Of a stretch of DNA of 60,000 nt, positions 1-11,364 are shown piece by piece. The notes beneath the pieces were generated by a model that saw only the letters and a list, made by a program, of their open reading frames with translations, ran no database searches and was not told the origin of the DNA. How positions within the stretch are numbered: the stretch's first letter is position 1; each line of letters starts with the position of its first letter. Location: positions 4,156,001-4,216,000 of the forward strand of contig CM060734.1 in assembly GCA_030704615.1 (NCBI GenBank), read 5' to 3'. Position numbers and translations under genes: made by a program. This DNA comes from Takakia lepidozioides (Eukaryota > Streptophyta > Takakiopsida > Takakiales > Takakiaceae).

Positions 1-56
1 GGAGCCACAGTGTGTACACTCCCTGGTTTGATGAAAATGGAAGACATAAAAGGCAA

Positions 57-3000
57 TCAAGCACCAAGATTTTGAACTCTCTGTCTCAAAACCCGCAACT
101 GGAGATTGATCTCCTGGAGTTGATCTTGCAATCCCGCAATGCGCCTGGCTTCCACCTCTGCAGCTTTCCAGTACGGTTTTGTCAAACCCTCCACCTCTGC
201 TCTTACTCTATCAATCGATTGCTGCAGTTCGTCCTGCATGGCACCCTCTATCTGTCGTGCGAGTGAGTCCGCCACACGCCCCACCTTCTTCTTCACATCT
301 GCCCTTCGCAGTGGCAAGTTCCACACCCCAACAAACCTGCCACATCCCCATCTTCCACATATTATGTCTGATCTCCATCATTAAGGGAATGCTCTGTGGA
401 GTGTAGAGCATAAGGACAACGTACCCTCCAGCCGAGCACAGTCCCAAAGCAACTAGATCCTCCAACGTCGTGGGAAGGATGGTTGTCAACACGGATGCTG
501 ATACACCTGCTGCTCCCAAACCACCAAATGTACTCAGCACCTGCACCATCCCAAGTCCTCTTTGTTGTTAATGCCCTTGCTTCCTTATTTGTGCCTGCCT
601 TATTCATGTCTAAAACTCCTGAAGGATCTGTAGTTCCCTGTTGAATCCAGAGTTGACCCTGTGTCATTGACACCATTATCCGAGCATCTTGGGTAAAGCA
701 AAATGAATGATGAATGGTTTGAAGTGCTTAATACTGCAACCCACCACTTCTCGCAGCTCCTGTTCCAAAACAACAATCGCAGCCTTTGTGTCAAAGCCCT
801 CCAGAATGGAAATGCTGCTGCCCTTGGCATCGGCATCCACCTTTCTATCTGGGGTCCATAATTTCACCACTGGTTGCTCTTGGGTGCCATCACTTCCGTG
901 CACATCTTTCATCACTTGGGGCCACCGGCTCTGTACCAGATCCTGGTAGGTACCGAGTTGACGTGCACAGTTAGATGCCAGCCATTCTTCATGCTCCTCC
1001 AATGCTCTCTGCCACTCCCAATCACCCATTGCACTGAGGGACGAAAAGAAAGACATACTCATTGAACATTCCTTGCAAACATTGGCTACACTGTACTTAC
1101 GTGCATATGCTTGCAGCCTACTGACAATCCTGGAGTTGATGGGATTCTCAACCAACCAAAATAAGGAATCAAGCCCAAAAATGCCATAGGGGTAGGACAT
1201 ATGCTCAATACTGCTCAAAATCATGCACATCTTTGAATAAGCATCATTTGAACTTCACAATGATATGGGACTTGCCTTGAGAAAAAATTGGTACCTGCTG
1301 TACTGAGATATATCAGAAAGATGAATCAAATGTGCACCAGAGGAAAAAGAGCAGTGAAAAGGAAAGGTGAGTACCCTAACGTCTGGGGCAGAAGAGCCAA
1401 GGACTTCACAATCAAAGCCACCAGAAACGGGCATGGAGCGGACATTCTCAGAGCCAAGCAAGTACTTGGCAATTGCTTCAATATTGGAGAGACGCAGGAT
1501 GGAGTTGATGAACTTGTCGGCCCGTCCCTTGGCCGCCTCGATCTGACCACTATTCCACAATTGTCAAGTGCAGCAGTGGTGCATACTAGATGTAGCTTAT
1601 ACCCTACCCACCCTGTTATACATCCCTTCAAGACCCCACCTGACCATCAGAAGTAGTGTTTTTGTGGACAGTTTCCTCATTACAGGGAAGATGAAAAAAT
1701 CCAATTTTACAGGTGCAGCTTATCATCTGCACATCCTTGAGCTCCATTTAACACCCCACAACTAGTGCAAAATAAGCATACCCTTTCGCCATGGATTTTG
1801 TTCTTAAAATGATGTGGCAGTGGATCATGTCTGCCTTAATAGAGTGGGCATACCGGCATGGTAACTTGGGACCAAATCACAGTGACTAAATATTTCCATT
1901 GAAACTATTTCCATTAGAATTTGGTAGCATAGAGACCCTATTACAGATGTCTCTAATAAAAGTCAAGTCCTGTCAAACAGGCTAAGTCCTGGCAGAAGAG
2001 AGTAGAAGAGATTCTTAAGGAATCTGGATCCGCAAGTCTTGACCCTGCTGGATAAATCTGACTTGGCTGTAGTGTCCAAAGCCATGTCTGTTGCCATGAA
2101 ATTGTCTGATGAAAATGAAGTTAGGCAGAAAACTTCCCTGAACTTGTTTTCGTCTGTGACATGGGGGAGGACATCTGGGATGACCTCAAGGGTTTACCCA
2201 CTCTCGGCACTAGACTGAAATTTAAACTCAGGGCAGGAAGCCTACCTTTGAACAGCAAACAGAAGCAGAGAGGAAAGGGAGAGTGCAATTGCCCGTAGTG
2301 TGGGCAACCTGAAGACAGTATTCATTTTCTGATACACTGTCCGGGGTTCTCTCACCAAAGAGACGCTCTCTTCAAATCTATCAAGGGAATTGTGCCTGTA
2401 CCTCTATTTACCAACTTTGAAAGTCTCGAGGCTGAGCCAAAAGCCCAGGCCCTTCTGAGGCCTAATTTTTGGGCAAATCACACACAGCAGATTGATGCTT
2501 GTGTGAAGGGATTTCTAGAGGATATCTGGAAAACCCAGATCAATTCTATGTATGAAGGTAAGTCTTACTACCAACGTCAGCCCCTGACAGAGGTAGGTTC
2601 TTTCCCTTTTGTTTCCGCTCAAACTGGGCGCGGGGTCAATGGCCACAAGGCTATGGCAAACAACGTCTTCTGAGTACATTCTAATAAAAGTCAAGAACTA
2701 GTAAGAGAATTACCACTGCCAATGTACGTTCGCGCTGCAATATTGCATCATTTTGCATGGCCTGTTCATACCGCTGCAGTTGCTGCTCCACACTGGCCAG
2801 CACCTTCAAGTCGGCTTCCACTTTCAAGGCCTCTGCTGTTAGGTGTCGGTCACAAGCAGCCAGAAGAGCTACCCCGATGCCTAGTGGAGTCTCCAGCTTT
2901 AGGCGCAACCTCTCAGCACCCGCATCAGTGGACCCACCCAGAAAATCCAGAATGAAACTCTCTAGATCTTCATACCCACTTGCTGCCCATAGCGGATCTT

Positions 3001-6000
3001 GGAAAAGGAGGTTTGGATCAAGGGCACCATCCTCCAAAGTAGCTGAAAGCTTGGCCTGCAGCGCTTGACGGGCTGATACAGGATAGACTGGTACTTGTTC
3101 TACACTCAAAAGTCTCTGTACATTTTCCCTCACAAATGTGCTCACCTCCTCCACCTATAAGCCGTTCCCTCCCCATTTAAGTGTCAGACACCAGTCCGTC
3201 TGGTTAAGCTCGTCCCCAAGAGAAGTTCACTCTCATTGCCACAGCCATGAGGCCTTGAGGAGTCTGGGCAAATTAGTAAAAAACACAATCGACCAATACT
3301 TGCATTGGGTACGCTGGGTTATTATTATGGATGGACATACCTCACTAGCTTTGGATAGAACATCAGTCTTATTCAAGATAAAGATAACCTTCTTGCCCCA
3401 CTGTCGTATGTAGCGTAAAAATTCCATCTGCACTTACACACACATAACACAACCAATATCAGCTTGCTGCAACTATCTTTGCAAACATGAAATTGTAAAA
3501 TTTTGCAGATCAAGCTATCCATGGAGGAGACTTATCAAAAACCCTCAGTATCGTGACTGCTTGATAGAGACAAACTGCAAAACAGTGCTTCAGTGAAGGC
3601 CACCGTTGAGGAGATAGATACTCATAATAAATCACCTCCAATCCCCTCAAAGTTTCTGGTCTCAAGAAGAGGAACATGGCAGCTAATGCAATTGTAGTGC
3701 AGAGACTCCTTCAAACCAGAACAGCTTTACTCTCCATCAAAAGGTGACCATTCTGAACCACTCAATAGTGCAAGCATAGTCATCTGGCTGGAAAATTCCC
3801 TTGGGGATTCAAGACCTTATTTGACTATTTTGACAAGGCTTCCAATTTTGCAGGAAACCCTGACATGACGTTTAATGGACTGCATGATGTAGCTCCCAAC
3901 ATAGGGTCCAAAGTGCTTCTGATAAAGGTGAGAGCCAGATATGTGCTGGCCCACAGTGTATGTCGATTAGCTCCATTCCCCATGCAGTTTCACATGAAGT
4001 GTATATCCACTTGCCAACAAATACACTTGAGACTATTTTTCGAAATCGCCTCATTCATTGAGTAAGTACAGATGAAAGTGATTTATTTGTATCAATTCAA
4101 TCATATAGAAGACAAGGAGGGAAAAGGCAGACACCCACCTCACTCTCAGTCAGGGGGCGGTCAGCTGATAGCACAAAAAGTACTAAATCTGCCCGTGGTA
4201 CAAACTCTTCAGTGAGGCGCTGTTGGCGTTGCAGGATAACATTGGTGCCAGGTGTGTCCACCAAATTCATCTGCTCTGCCCAGTCCCCATTCAATCCATC
4301 CCACGGCCACACCTCCTTTCTTAAATTCATTGAACAATCCAGTTTTGGGCATATTCATCCCTCAAATTTCTTGATTTCAAGTGTGGAATTCTTTTGTATT
4401 ACTTGCAATTCCAGAAGCTTGGCAGACTGTTGTCCTATGCATGCTATCAGGATTCAACCAACTAAGCTTCACTGCATAACAAGTGTAGATGGGGCTTTCT
4501 GAACCTGACCTGCTTAAGGAGATCAGCAAAAAGAAAGCGCAGAAAGTGGCCATCAGGATGTCGCTCAGAGCGTTCCTCGGACTCGCTGCCCAGATCAGCA
4601 TGCCTCAGTAGAGTTATCTCATTTGTTGTGGGAAGCACTCCTTCCTTCAAGTAGCTTTTGCCAAGGAGGGCATTTATCACAGATGACTTGCCTGAGTTGA
4701 ACTCTCCCTGCGTTTAGAAACAAAACTAAAAAATAAGAGAAAAGGAGTATGTAATTTAAAGGTAGAGGGATGGTACGAATGCCAGCACACGAGTTCCCTG
4801 AAATTGGTTGTCATTGCTTATCCCAATGTTGGGCTCAGTTTCCACCCTGGTCCCCCACCCCTGACCAGCTGTAGCTCACCTTCATAGTGAACTGTCAAAG
4901 AGAATACCCTCTCTTATACGCACTAAGTAGAAAACCGCATAGAAACCTAACATGTGAGGTTGGGTCGCTCAAAATAGGTACATGTGTAACAGCACTCACC
5001 ACAATCACCAACAGAAAGACCTCATCCAACTGTTTGACAGCATCCACCAGTAGGGACACTTCCTCCATCTGCATCATGCCAAGTTTTATTCATCTTCAAG
5101 CATGCAAGACAGTACAAGCCATATGTATCTGTAACACTCCTTCCCTCCTAATTGCTATCACAGGTATCTTCAGTTATTTCAACCTCTCTTTTAGTCCTTT
5201 CATGATCAGAAAAGTTCTGAACCCTACCCACCTGCAGCCACAGTAGTGGTGACAATTACCAGATCTAATTTGAAAGACAGGAACCGTGTGCTGTCAACTT
5301 GCATCCCACAAAAATGTGTCCTAATGGACCTGCACGTCAATTGTACATAGGACCTTTTTCTTGATTTTCACCCAAGGGGCTTGAAAGTACTAGCAAAGTT
5401 CCCAAGGCAGTACTAGTTTGAAACTTGCACTAAGGTTTAAGGCCAAAGCAAGCCAGCATAACTTATCCAAGACCTAGAGGGATTGAAGGGACATGGGCTC
5501 ACCTCTGCCGAAGCCTCTCTGACTAGATTAACCATAGCTGTTAACAGTATCCGCTCCTCTTCTACAATTTGCTTTGCCTGCAAATCCAATGACTTCTCAA
5601 CCTCGATACTTGGGGCTACAACTGCCTGTCCTTCTTGGGACAGAGCAGCCCCATCCACCCCATCTTGCAAAAATGAGACCTGGACATCCCCTTCAGGAGC
5701 ATGGCTTGCCTCGAGCTCCTTACCCCGTTGAATAGCCTGACCAATAGCTGACACCATCGCAGACACATAGCCCTGGGGATCACCATTTGCATCTTTAGTA
5801 ATATCTGCTGCATTCAGTACCAATCCATGTGCTCCTGCCTGGACAAGATTGAGCCCAACCGCCACTGGCACCTCGTTGGCCTTTGAGGCATCCAAAAACA
5901 CTGGAATACTGACTCTCTCACATACAGTCTTAACGAAGGCCTCAATATCTTCTATTATGTGAACAGTTTCAAGTATGAGAAGGTCTGCTCCCTCACTAGC

Positions 6001-7100
6001 TGTTGCAGTCACTGCCGACTGGGCTGATGACACAATGCGAGCCACAAGTGGGAGCACAGATGACTCGGCCACTGCACTCTGCATCATTCTCCTGGCCACA
6101 ACAGCCGGCAGGCCTGCATACATGCCCCAACCACACAACAGGAGAGGTGTTATTAATTTGAGGTATGCGAGTCCCTGAATGCCGGGGAAATAGGTAGATA
6201 GATCGATAGACAAACAACGTAAGACAGGGGAAACAAATAGTCACCCAGGAAAAAAAAGGGGACGTGTCTATGCGAAAGAAAGTCATTTTATACACATCCA
6301 CAGGAAAGCTCGAGTCCTCATGGGCAGAAGAAATGAATGGATATGAAATGGTACTTTAAAACGTCTGCGGGAAGCTCAAATAGCTTAGGAAGAAAGAAAG
6401 AACCTTGATCTGACAAAAGAACACCATCCACTCCGGCAGCCGCAGCAATATCGACACGCTCTGTCACAAAAAGGTCTGCTCTGCCTCGCAACAGTGCCTT
6501 TAGCAAACATGCTGCATCATAGAGTTTGGCACCCCTGGTCCCCTCCTCACCACCTGCTTGAAGGAGCACCATAGTCACCCCTCCAGCAACCGCAGCACTA
6601 ACTCCCTCCAGAAACCCCTCCACCCTATCTCCTTCAACCAATTCCTCTACACTGACTCGCAAAACTAGTCCTGGTATCTTGACTTCCGCCCTTCTTAGCC
6701 CACCAGGAAAAACACCCTTCGAGGCTGGCATTGCCACTGTGTCCGTTGCTGTCGTATTAATGTCACTGCCAATTCCATTAACCAGGGAGCACCTTGCTGC
6801 CCCACTAGGCCTGAGTTTACTGGTCCTGACTTCCCCACTGGCTCCACTTCGTAAACCCCATAAAATATTCTTCAGCGGTTTGCCCCTGCCAAGACCTATT
6901 CCCCCCTCCAACTCATTGGTTCGTGCTACAATGTCATTGCCAACTGTGCCAGTGACCTGCACATTACACCGGGCTGTGCCCTCCTGCGCATATTTGTCCC
7001 TTAGTCGAATTGACTTTTGGTTGATTTGGTTCGTCTGAGGGCCTGTCTGTGGTTCACAAACAGAAATTTCAGGAGAGTTATATTGTTCTAGACATGACAT
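57..7100 (-). CDS. FZL: FZL: chloroplast dynamin-like GTPase with TMP-synthase-like N-terminus (multi-exon)
   Basis: Membrane-remodelling GTPase of the bacterial-DLP/mitofusin type; in Arabidopsis FZL acts in thylakoid organisation. Exons read on the minus strand: 7100-6404, 6113-5503, 5068-5000, 4707-4510, 4270-4139, 3427-3341, 3154-about 2718, 1542-1375, 1033-745, 540-425, 336-57 (stop 59-57). Most junctions are GT-AG and keep phase. Order: ThiE/TenI-like domain (exons 1-2), P-loop GEFNSGKS at the start of exon 4, NEIT, DTPG in exon 5, NKTD in exon 6, helical stalk, then a hydrophobic pair (GGLGAAG..., LGLCSAGG) and a C-terminal coiled coil. A small exon near 1100-1160 is probably missing, since phase does not match between 1375 and 1033. 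The true start may lie in an upstream transit-peptide exon. Introns at 3428-4138, 4271-4509, 4708-4999, 5069-5502 and 6114-6403 hold nothing I recognise. Confidence 0.93.
1968..2679 (+). mobile_element. 5'-truncated LINE insertion in an FZL intron, 16-bp TSD
   Basis: Lies in the intron between FZL exons ending near 2718 and starting at 1542, antisense to FZL. It is flanked by exact 16-bp direct repeats, TCTAATAAAAGTCAAG, at 1952-1967 and 2680-2695. The plus strand encodes remnants of a LINE C-terminal tail: an arginine/lysine-rich stretch, then a Cys-His motif CPxCGQPEDS-x-H-x3-HCP near 2290-2345, then about 90 further open codons to 2673. A stop codon sits inside the first CPxC pair, and stops upstream break the frame. 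No poly(A) tail is visible. The 5' end is cut off, as is usual for LINEs. Confidence 0.85.
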
Positions 7101-7212
7101 TCAAATTTTGTAGGCCTACCACTGCTGCTTCCAAGTTAGAGTCTGAGGCACCAACCATCAAATGGGAACCCACCCAAAGAATCTGGGATTGACCACCAGG
7201 ATCCTACACAGT

Positions 7213-7442
7213 CCTGACAAAGTCCCTTGAGTGACTTGTTTGCCATTTTCGAACCCTTCACAGTTCCCTCCACAGTTCCAAAATTCATGTGTGCAACATC
7301 TGTGAGATGTTCTATGACAAAGGAAATCTGCAGCTCTGATAAATCTTCGCGGAGCCACTAGGGGGATTCTACTAATTGGGCGCCTCCGGGACATGATGGT
7401 TATTGCAGCAAACAATACAGAAGTCATAGGACTGTACTTCAA
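7213..7442 (-). other. Candidate 5' exon of FZL encoding a transit peptide
   Basis: A minus-strand reading frame starts with Met at 7442, is rich in Ser, Arg and Ala with few acidic residues in its first 50 codons, and lies directly upstream of the first recognisable FZL exon, which has no obvious targeting peptide. Acceptor-like CAG sites occur near 7107 and 7047. FZL is plastid-targeted in land plants, so an exon of this kind is expected. The splice junction is not settled; this is inference from position and composition. Confidence 0.4.
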
Positions 7443-7759
7443 GCTGACTTGAGTACAAATGTACTGGAGGATTGTTGCTGTTTTAACTTAGGAACAAGGT
7501 AGGCATTAGGCATACCTCTGAAATCCGATCATCAACATCGTTGTCCTGTGGCCAAAGTCGCATTCCTGTCTCATTTTGTCTGACAAATGAATGCCAATTG
7601 TATTTGCAGGCGTTCAAATTCAGCAATCTGCCCACAGCATTTGAACTTCTGACATGTAAACTCCTACTCCGAATTCTGAAGAAGGCAATGTCATTGCAAC
7701 GCTGCCTCCCAGAAACCTGAAATTCCCGAAAACGAAAACGAAATTGACGTCATAAGAAA
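7443..7759. other. Upstream region of FZL, no gene seen
   Basis: No coding frame with recognisable content. This stretch should hold the FZL promoter and 5' UTR if the upstream exon is real, but I see no convincing TATA box. Confidence 0.4.
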
Positions 7760-7770
7760 TGGAAGGAAAA

Positions 7771-7952
7771 GACAACCGGCATGTAGCCCAGTGGTAATGG
7801 GCACATACCACGTTGGATGTGGTTGTGGGTTCAAACCACGGTCTGGTGTGTCATGAAGGTGTCCACCTTCCTAGCGGAAGGCAGTAGCCCTTGGGGGTGA
7901 AGTGACTCCATAAGTTACGCTTCCTTCGGGAGGAGTCATACTTTTCTTTTTT
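7771..7952 (+). mobile_element. tRNA-derived SINE with T-rich 3' end and 11-bp TSD
   Basis: About 182 bp. The head resembles a tRNA gene: an A box TAGCCCAGTGG at 7784-7794 and a B box GGTTCAAACCA at 7828-7838, 44 nt apart start to start. The 3' end is CTTTTCTTTTTT. Exact 11-bp direct repeats TGGAAGGAAAA at 7760-7770 and 7953-7963 flank it, as expected of target-primed insertion. A T-run rather than an A-tail is known for plant Au-type SINEs. The body after the head has no similarity I recognise; a partner LINE is not evident in this window. Confidence 0.85.
7784..7838 (+). promoter_or_regulatory. Internal RNA polymerase III promoter (A and B boxes) of the SINE
   Basis: TAGCCCAGTGG fits the A-box consensus TRGYNNANNNG; GGTTCAAACCA fits the B-box GGTTCRANNCC except for its last base. 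Spacing is that of tRNA-derived promoters. Confidence 0.75.
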
Positions 7953-7963
7953 TGGAAGGAAAA

Positions 7964-9740
7964 TAAACCAAGTGTTCAAGAACTGCTCCCTTGGACCTTT
8001 CTTTCCTAGTCTCAGGGGGAATTCTTCGATTCATTGAAATACACCATCTTCTACTCTATGAAGGTGATCTGAGTGGAACGCACAAGTGGATCAAATCACA
8101 GAAGGGCTCTCACGAAACTGAAAACCGAACCAAACTCTGGTCACTGAGGCAGATACAAGGAAAAACAATCCTCGGAAACAACTGGCCAGCTGGGGCAATT
8201 TGTACCAGAGCAGAAAACCCTTCAGACTTGGAGATTTTCCAATATGCATATGGATTAAAACACGTGTCCTGGATAGTAGCCGTAAAATTTTCACAAAATT
8301 CTGACTTGCTAAGAAGCTGAAAGGACGAGTAACAATAGGCAAGTGCACTTGCCAAACATTCAATTGAACAGTTGGGTGAAGGCGCAGGGACAACCACACT
8401 TCGAGATGAAACTCCATTTCTGCTCCTTCCTTGCCTTCCTTGCACCCCACCTCCCCCATGCTTTCCGCGCAAGGATCCAGCAATGAAAGGACTACTCTGA
8501 GGTGAACAAAGTGATGGGGAGAAAATGCACAGAGAAGGGTTGGTCCAGTATTGACTCAGGTGCGCTCGCGAAGGAAGCACCGGTGGGTAGCCCCCTGTGC
8601 TTACCCCCATATCCACAAGCTTCAGCCCAGCAGCTATGGCGGACAGTGACAGAACAGTGAAGAGATAGAGACAGGCAAGACCTTACCCACGCACATGCGC
8701 TCCCTTATTTGAACACCGAGCCACTTCTCGAATATACATTATACTCTAGTAAGTAGTTGACTAGTTTTAGCGTAGAGCAGGAATAGGGTCCTAGGTGCCA
8801 CGTCATCGTCATTTTCTTTCGAAGTTGGCCCAACTTTTGTTGAAAACAGAAGAAGAATAGTTCACGGAATAGTTTCTTGCTATAGGGAAACATGCCCCGT
8901 ATAGGGCTCTGATTACTATCCAAGTCATGGATATGTACTCTGTTATTGGCCTCACGGCTGCAACGGACAATCATTCCCCTGGTATCTCCAACACACGTTA
9001 ATCGTGTGATAGGCCTCATGGCAGCCTACGGGCATGTAAGGGTTTTAATTTTTTTCCCTCCAATAATTCCAATAAATCTTACAAGGGCCTTCATCCCCTT
9101 TTCCTTAAAAAAAGAAGAAAAAAAAAAGCACGTATGTAATACAGTGTTTTTTAATCTGGCGAAAGATTTCGACTTGGAAAATGGGTCAGCTACTTTTACT
9201 AAGGAATTATGGGAATAAAAATCAAGAAAATCGCCAAAAAGTGCCAAAGATTAAATACCAGGAGCTAGATTTGTCGTACGTGGACCTGTTAAAATATGAC
9301 ACCTGTAATATAGCCTCTTTTCTAGCTCTGTCACCTCGTTATTCTCGCCACATGGGCGTTGGGTAAAATCTACATGTCGCCTTGCCTACGATTTTGGAAA
9401 AGTGAAAAAAAACACACTGGTATGTATCATAATAGATGACCTGAAGTTCCGTCTTTTTGTGCTCTGCTAGTGTAAAAAAGCACACAAATTATGTGAAATT
9501 GCTTGATTTCGCAAGTGGTGGAAACTAGGCATATCAGTTACTTCTGTAGGGAACATTATGTAACTATTGGGTTGACATCTTGTATGCAATGCACCTACAT
9601 CCAATTCAATTCAAACTATAAACAAATCACATGGAAATGCTTGATTTCACAATTGGTGTAAAACTAAGCAAAGTAGCATCAACCCCACATATTATTTTAG
9701 GTATGTGAAGACGCGATTTGAGCTTGGATAAGATGTCACG
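7964..9740. other. Non-coding interval with one diverged direct repeat
   Basis: No gene is recognised. The only structure seen is a diverged direct repeat of about 55 bp: 9484-9540 (GCTTGATTTCGCAAGTGG...) and 9625-9680 (GCTTGATTTCACAATTGG...). The rest is AT-rich with scattered short frames. Confidence 0.4.
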
Positions 9741-10030
9741 GTGAAGTATTTTGCCACGCAACCTAAGTTGTCCCCAAAACAAATTAGGTGGCAAGACACT
9801 TTGGCATTGTTTGACGTGGATATCCAGTACTAGCCGGGACAGGACAATGTGGTGGCCGATGCTCTGAGTAAGAAACAACAGCTCATGTTGATATACGAGG
9901 GTGAGACAGAGTTACAAAGGAAGATACAGAGGGCTTATCAAAAAGGACGAGTTGGCTAAGTCCGTGATGTGGGACTTGAAACTAGGGGTGAAGTCGCAGT
10001 TCCAATTGCAGAATGGACTGCTCCGGTATG
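9741..10030 (+). pseudogene. Gypsy-2 pol fragment (end of RNase H to integrase N-terminus)
   Basis: The plus strand encodes a diverged version of the stretch found at 28345-28640 and, inverted, at 23390-23670: a VKYFATQPKLSPKQ-like segment, the ALFDVDIQY segment and the VVADALSKKQQ end of RNase H, then the start of the integrase region. A TAG stop interrupts the IQY-PGQ junction and a frameshift follows near 9940. Both ends stop abruptly, so this is an old fragment unrelated to the nearby E1 insertion. Confidence 0.8.
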
Positions 10031-10576
10031 GATTGGGGGTTGATTTTGGGGGTGAAGTGGGGGTGGTTTTTGTTTTTTCCTTGGTTTTGTTTGGGGTGTT
10101 GGGAGACCTTACAGCTTCAATTGCTCTGATTTAGCAAGTACACAATTGAGCAAGCATGAATCGAGGGTGAGGCCGGTGCGACACATGAATAAGATGAAAG
10201 ATGAAAAGATGAACAGCCACCAAAGCTTCCTTAATCATGTTCTTAGGGCTTATCCATTCCATACCTCGGTTGGGGTATAACATATGTATGAATCCCAAAG
10301 GTGTAGGCTTTGCCGCATGAGTTATGAATTTCCTGTCATGGGCGTGGGTTTCAATCAGCCTGCAACCGTCCTCCAATATGTTTAGAGTCGGAGAATCCAC
10401 CAAAACTTCAGAGTCCAGCGAGGTTAGCTATTTCATGAGCATGAGCGGCATGAGCGGCATGAGCGGCATGAGTGGAAGTTTAATTTTTTGGATTTAATTT
10501 TTTTAATGAATTGTGTCAGAGAAATAATGTTATAATATAGATTGTGTGAAAGTGAAATTGAAGTTTTTGGAGGAGT
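10031..10576. other. Non-coding flank of E1, with a short tandem repeat
   Basis: No gene recognised. A tandem repeat of the 9-mer CATGAGCGG occupies about 10434-10475. The interval ends with GAGT at 10573-10576, the left copy of the E1 target duplication; before E1 inserted it was continuous with 34272 onward. Confidence 0.5.
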
Positions 10577-11105
10577 TGTCGTGCGCATACGTATCGCTAT
10601 AAAACTACGTCGTTGTCCAAACCACACCACACATATATGCACAATAAAGTAGTCTGCCACAATGATAGAACAAGCTAAGAGACACACTGTTCACACCAGA
10701 AACAACATGAAATCCATCGCTATCACTCGTTAAAACAGAAGTCGAGCCAGGGGCACCCCAAGCTATGGGGACTCCACCCCACAACAACCTATACTCCCAT
10801 CATAAGCACACTCAGTCCTAAACGATGCAGGAGCTCGGTCGCGCAGGCTCAACTCGAGAGAGGTGAGCTGCGCGACTGACGCTCTCGTGAAGATAAGACG
10901 GTTCAGGTGTCAAACTAAACTTGACACCTGATTTAACACTTGACCTAAATCCAAGTGTTAAATACAAATAACTAGCTTTATTCTAGTTAGTTTCACATTG
11001 TGCTTATTTAACTTGACAGCTATCGTGCGCATACGTATCGCTACACAACTACGTCGCTGTCCAAACCACACCACACATATATGCACAATAAAGTAGTCTG
11101 CCACA
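10577..11105 (-). repeat. S-L-S terminal block of E1 (3' end)
   Basis: Two 85-bp S repeats (10577-10661 and 11021-11105) flank one L repeat. S runs from TGTCGTGCGC to CTGCCACA and L from TGATAGAAC to TTAACTTGACA, so each has TG...CA ends on either strand. On the minus strand the block follows a G-run (AGGGGGGCG), a fair polypurine tract. The same S-L-S block is at 52822-53346. Confidence 0.85.
10663..11018 (-). repeat. L repeat, copy 1 (356 bp, several hairpins)
   Basis: One of four copies in the window. Inverted repeats follow one another: GTCGCGCAG/CTGCGCGAC (10838-10846 with 10868-10876), AGGTGTCAA/TTGACACCT (10905-10913 with 10921-10929), TTAACACTTG/CAAGTGTTAA (10933-10942 with 10952-10961) and AACTAG/CTAGTT (10970-10975 with 10983-10988). 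Copy 1 is closest to the copy at 33916-34271. Confidence 0.85.
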
Positions 11106-11364
11106 ATCGCCCCCCTAGCTGGTGGATAGGTCCCTCTAACTCCAGATAGCTACAAGATGTAATAGCCACAGCCGTACTAAGTCCTCTATCACTGTCCCTA
11201 TTGTACTCAAACTCTATTGACCAAGAGGCCGGGTACAAGAGTAGCCCATCGTTAGTCGCCGTCTTGCAATCTGTGAACTTGAGCCAGGACCTCGTGTATT
11301 CAAGGTCTCCTAGTAGCTGGGTCTTGCGTTGCTTGTTAGTCTTCCATGGTTGTATCCACTCCCA

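Noticed and set aside
2101-2111. CTGATGA as a hammerhead core
   Set aside because: No matching GAAA and stems; it lies in LINE coding remnants.
8091-8616. Overlapping minus-strand frames as a host gene
   Set aside because: No recognisable domain, odd composition and no splice-consistent partner.
10838-10905. Hammerhead ribozyme in the L repeat (retrozyme idea: 350-bp repeat, 4-bp TSD, CTGACG followed by GAAG)
   Set aside because: The CUGANGA and GAAA core elements are not both present in the right order on either strand, and copies 2 and 4 read CTGCCG at the key site.
10577-11105. Ordinary 529-bp LTR made of S-L-S
   Set aside because: The other end of both elements has L alone, and the TSDs fit L on that side, so a common 529-bp LTR does not exist.
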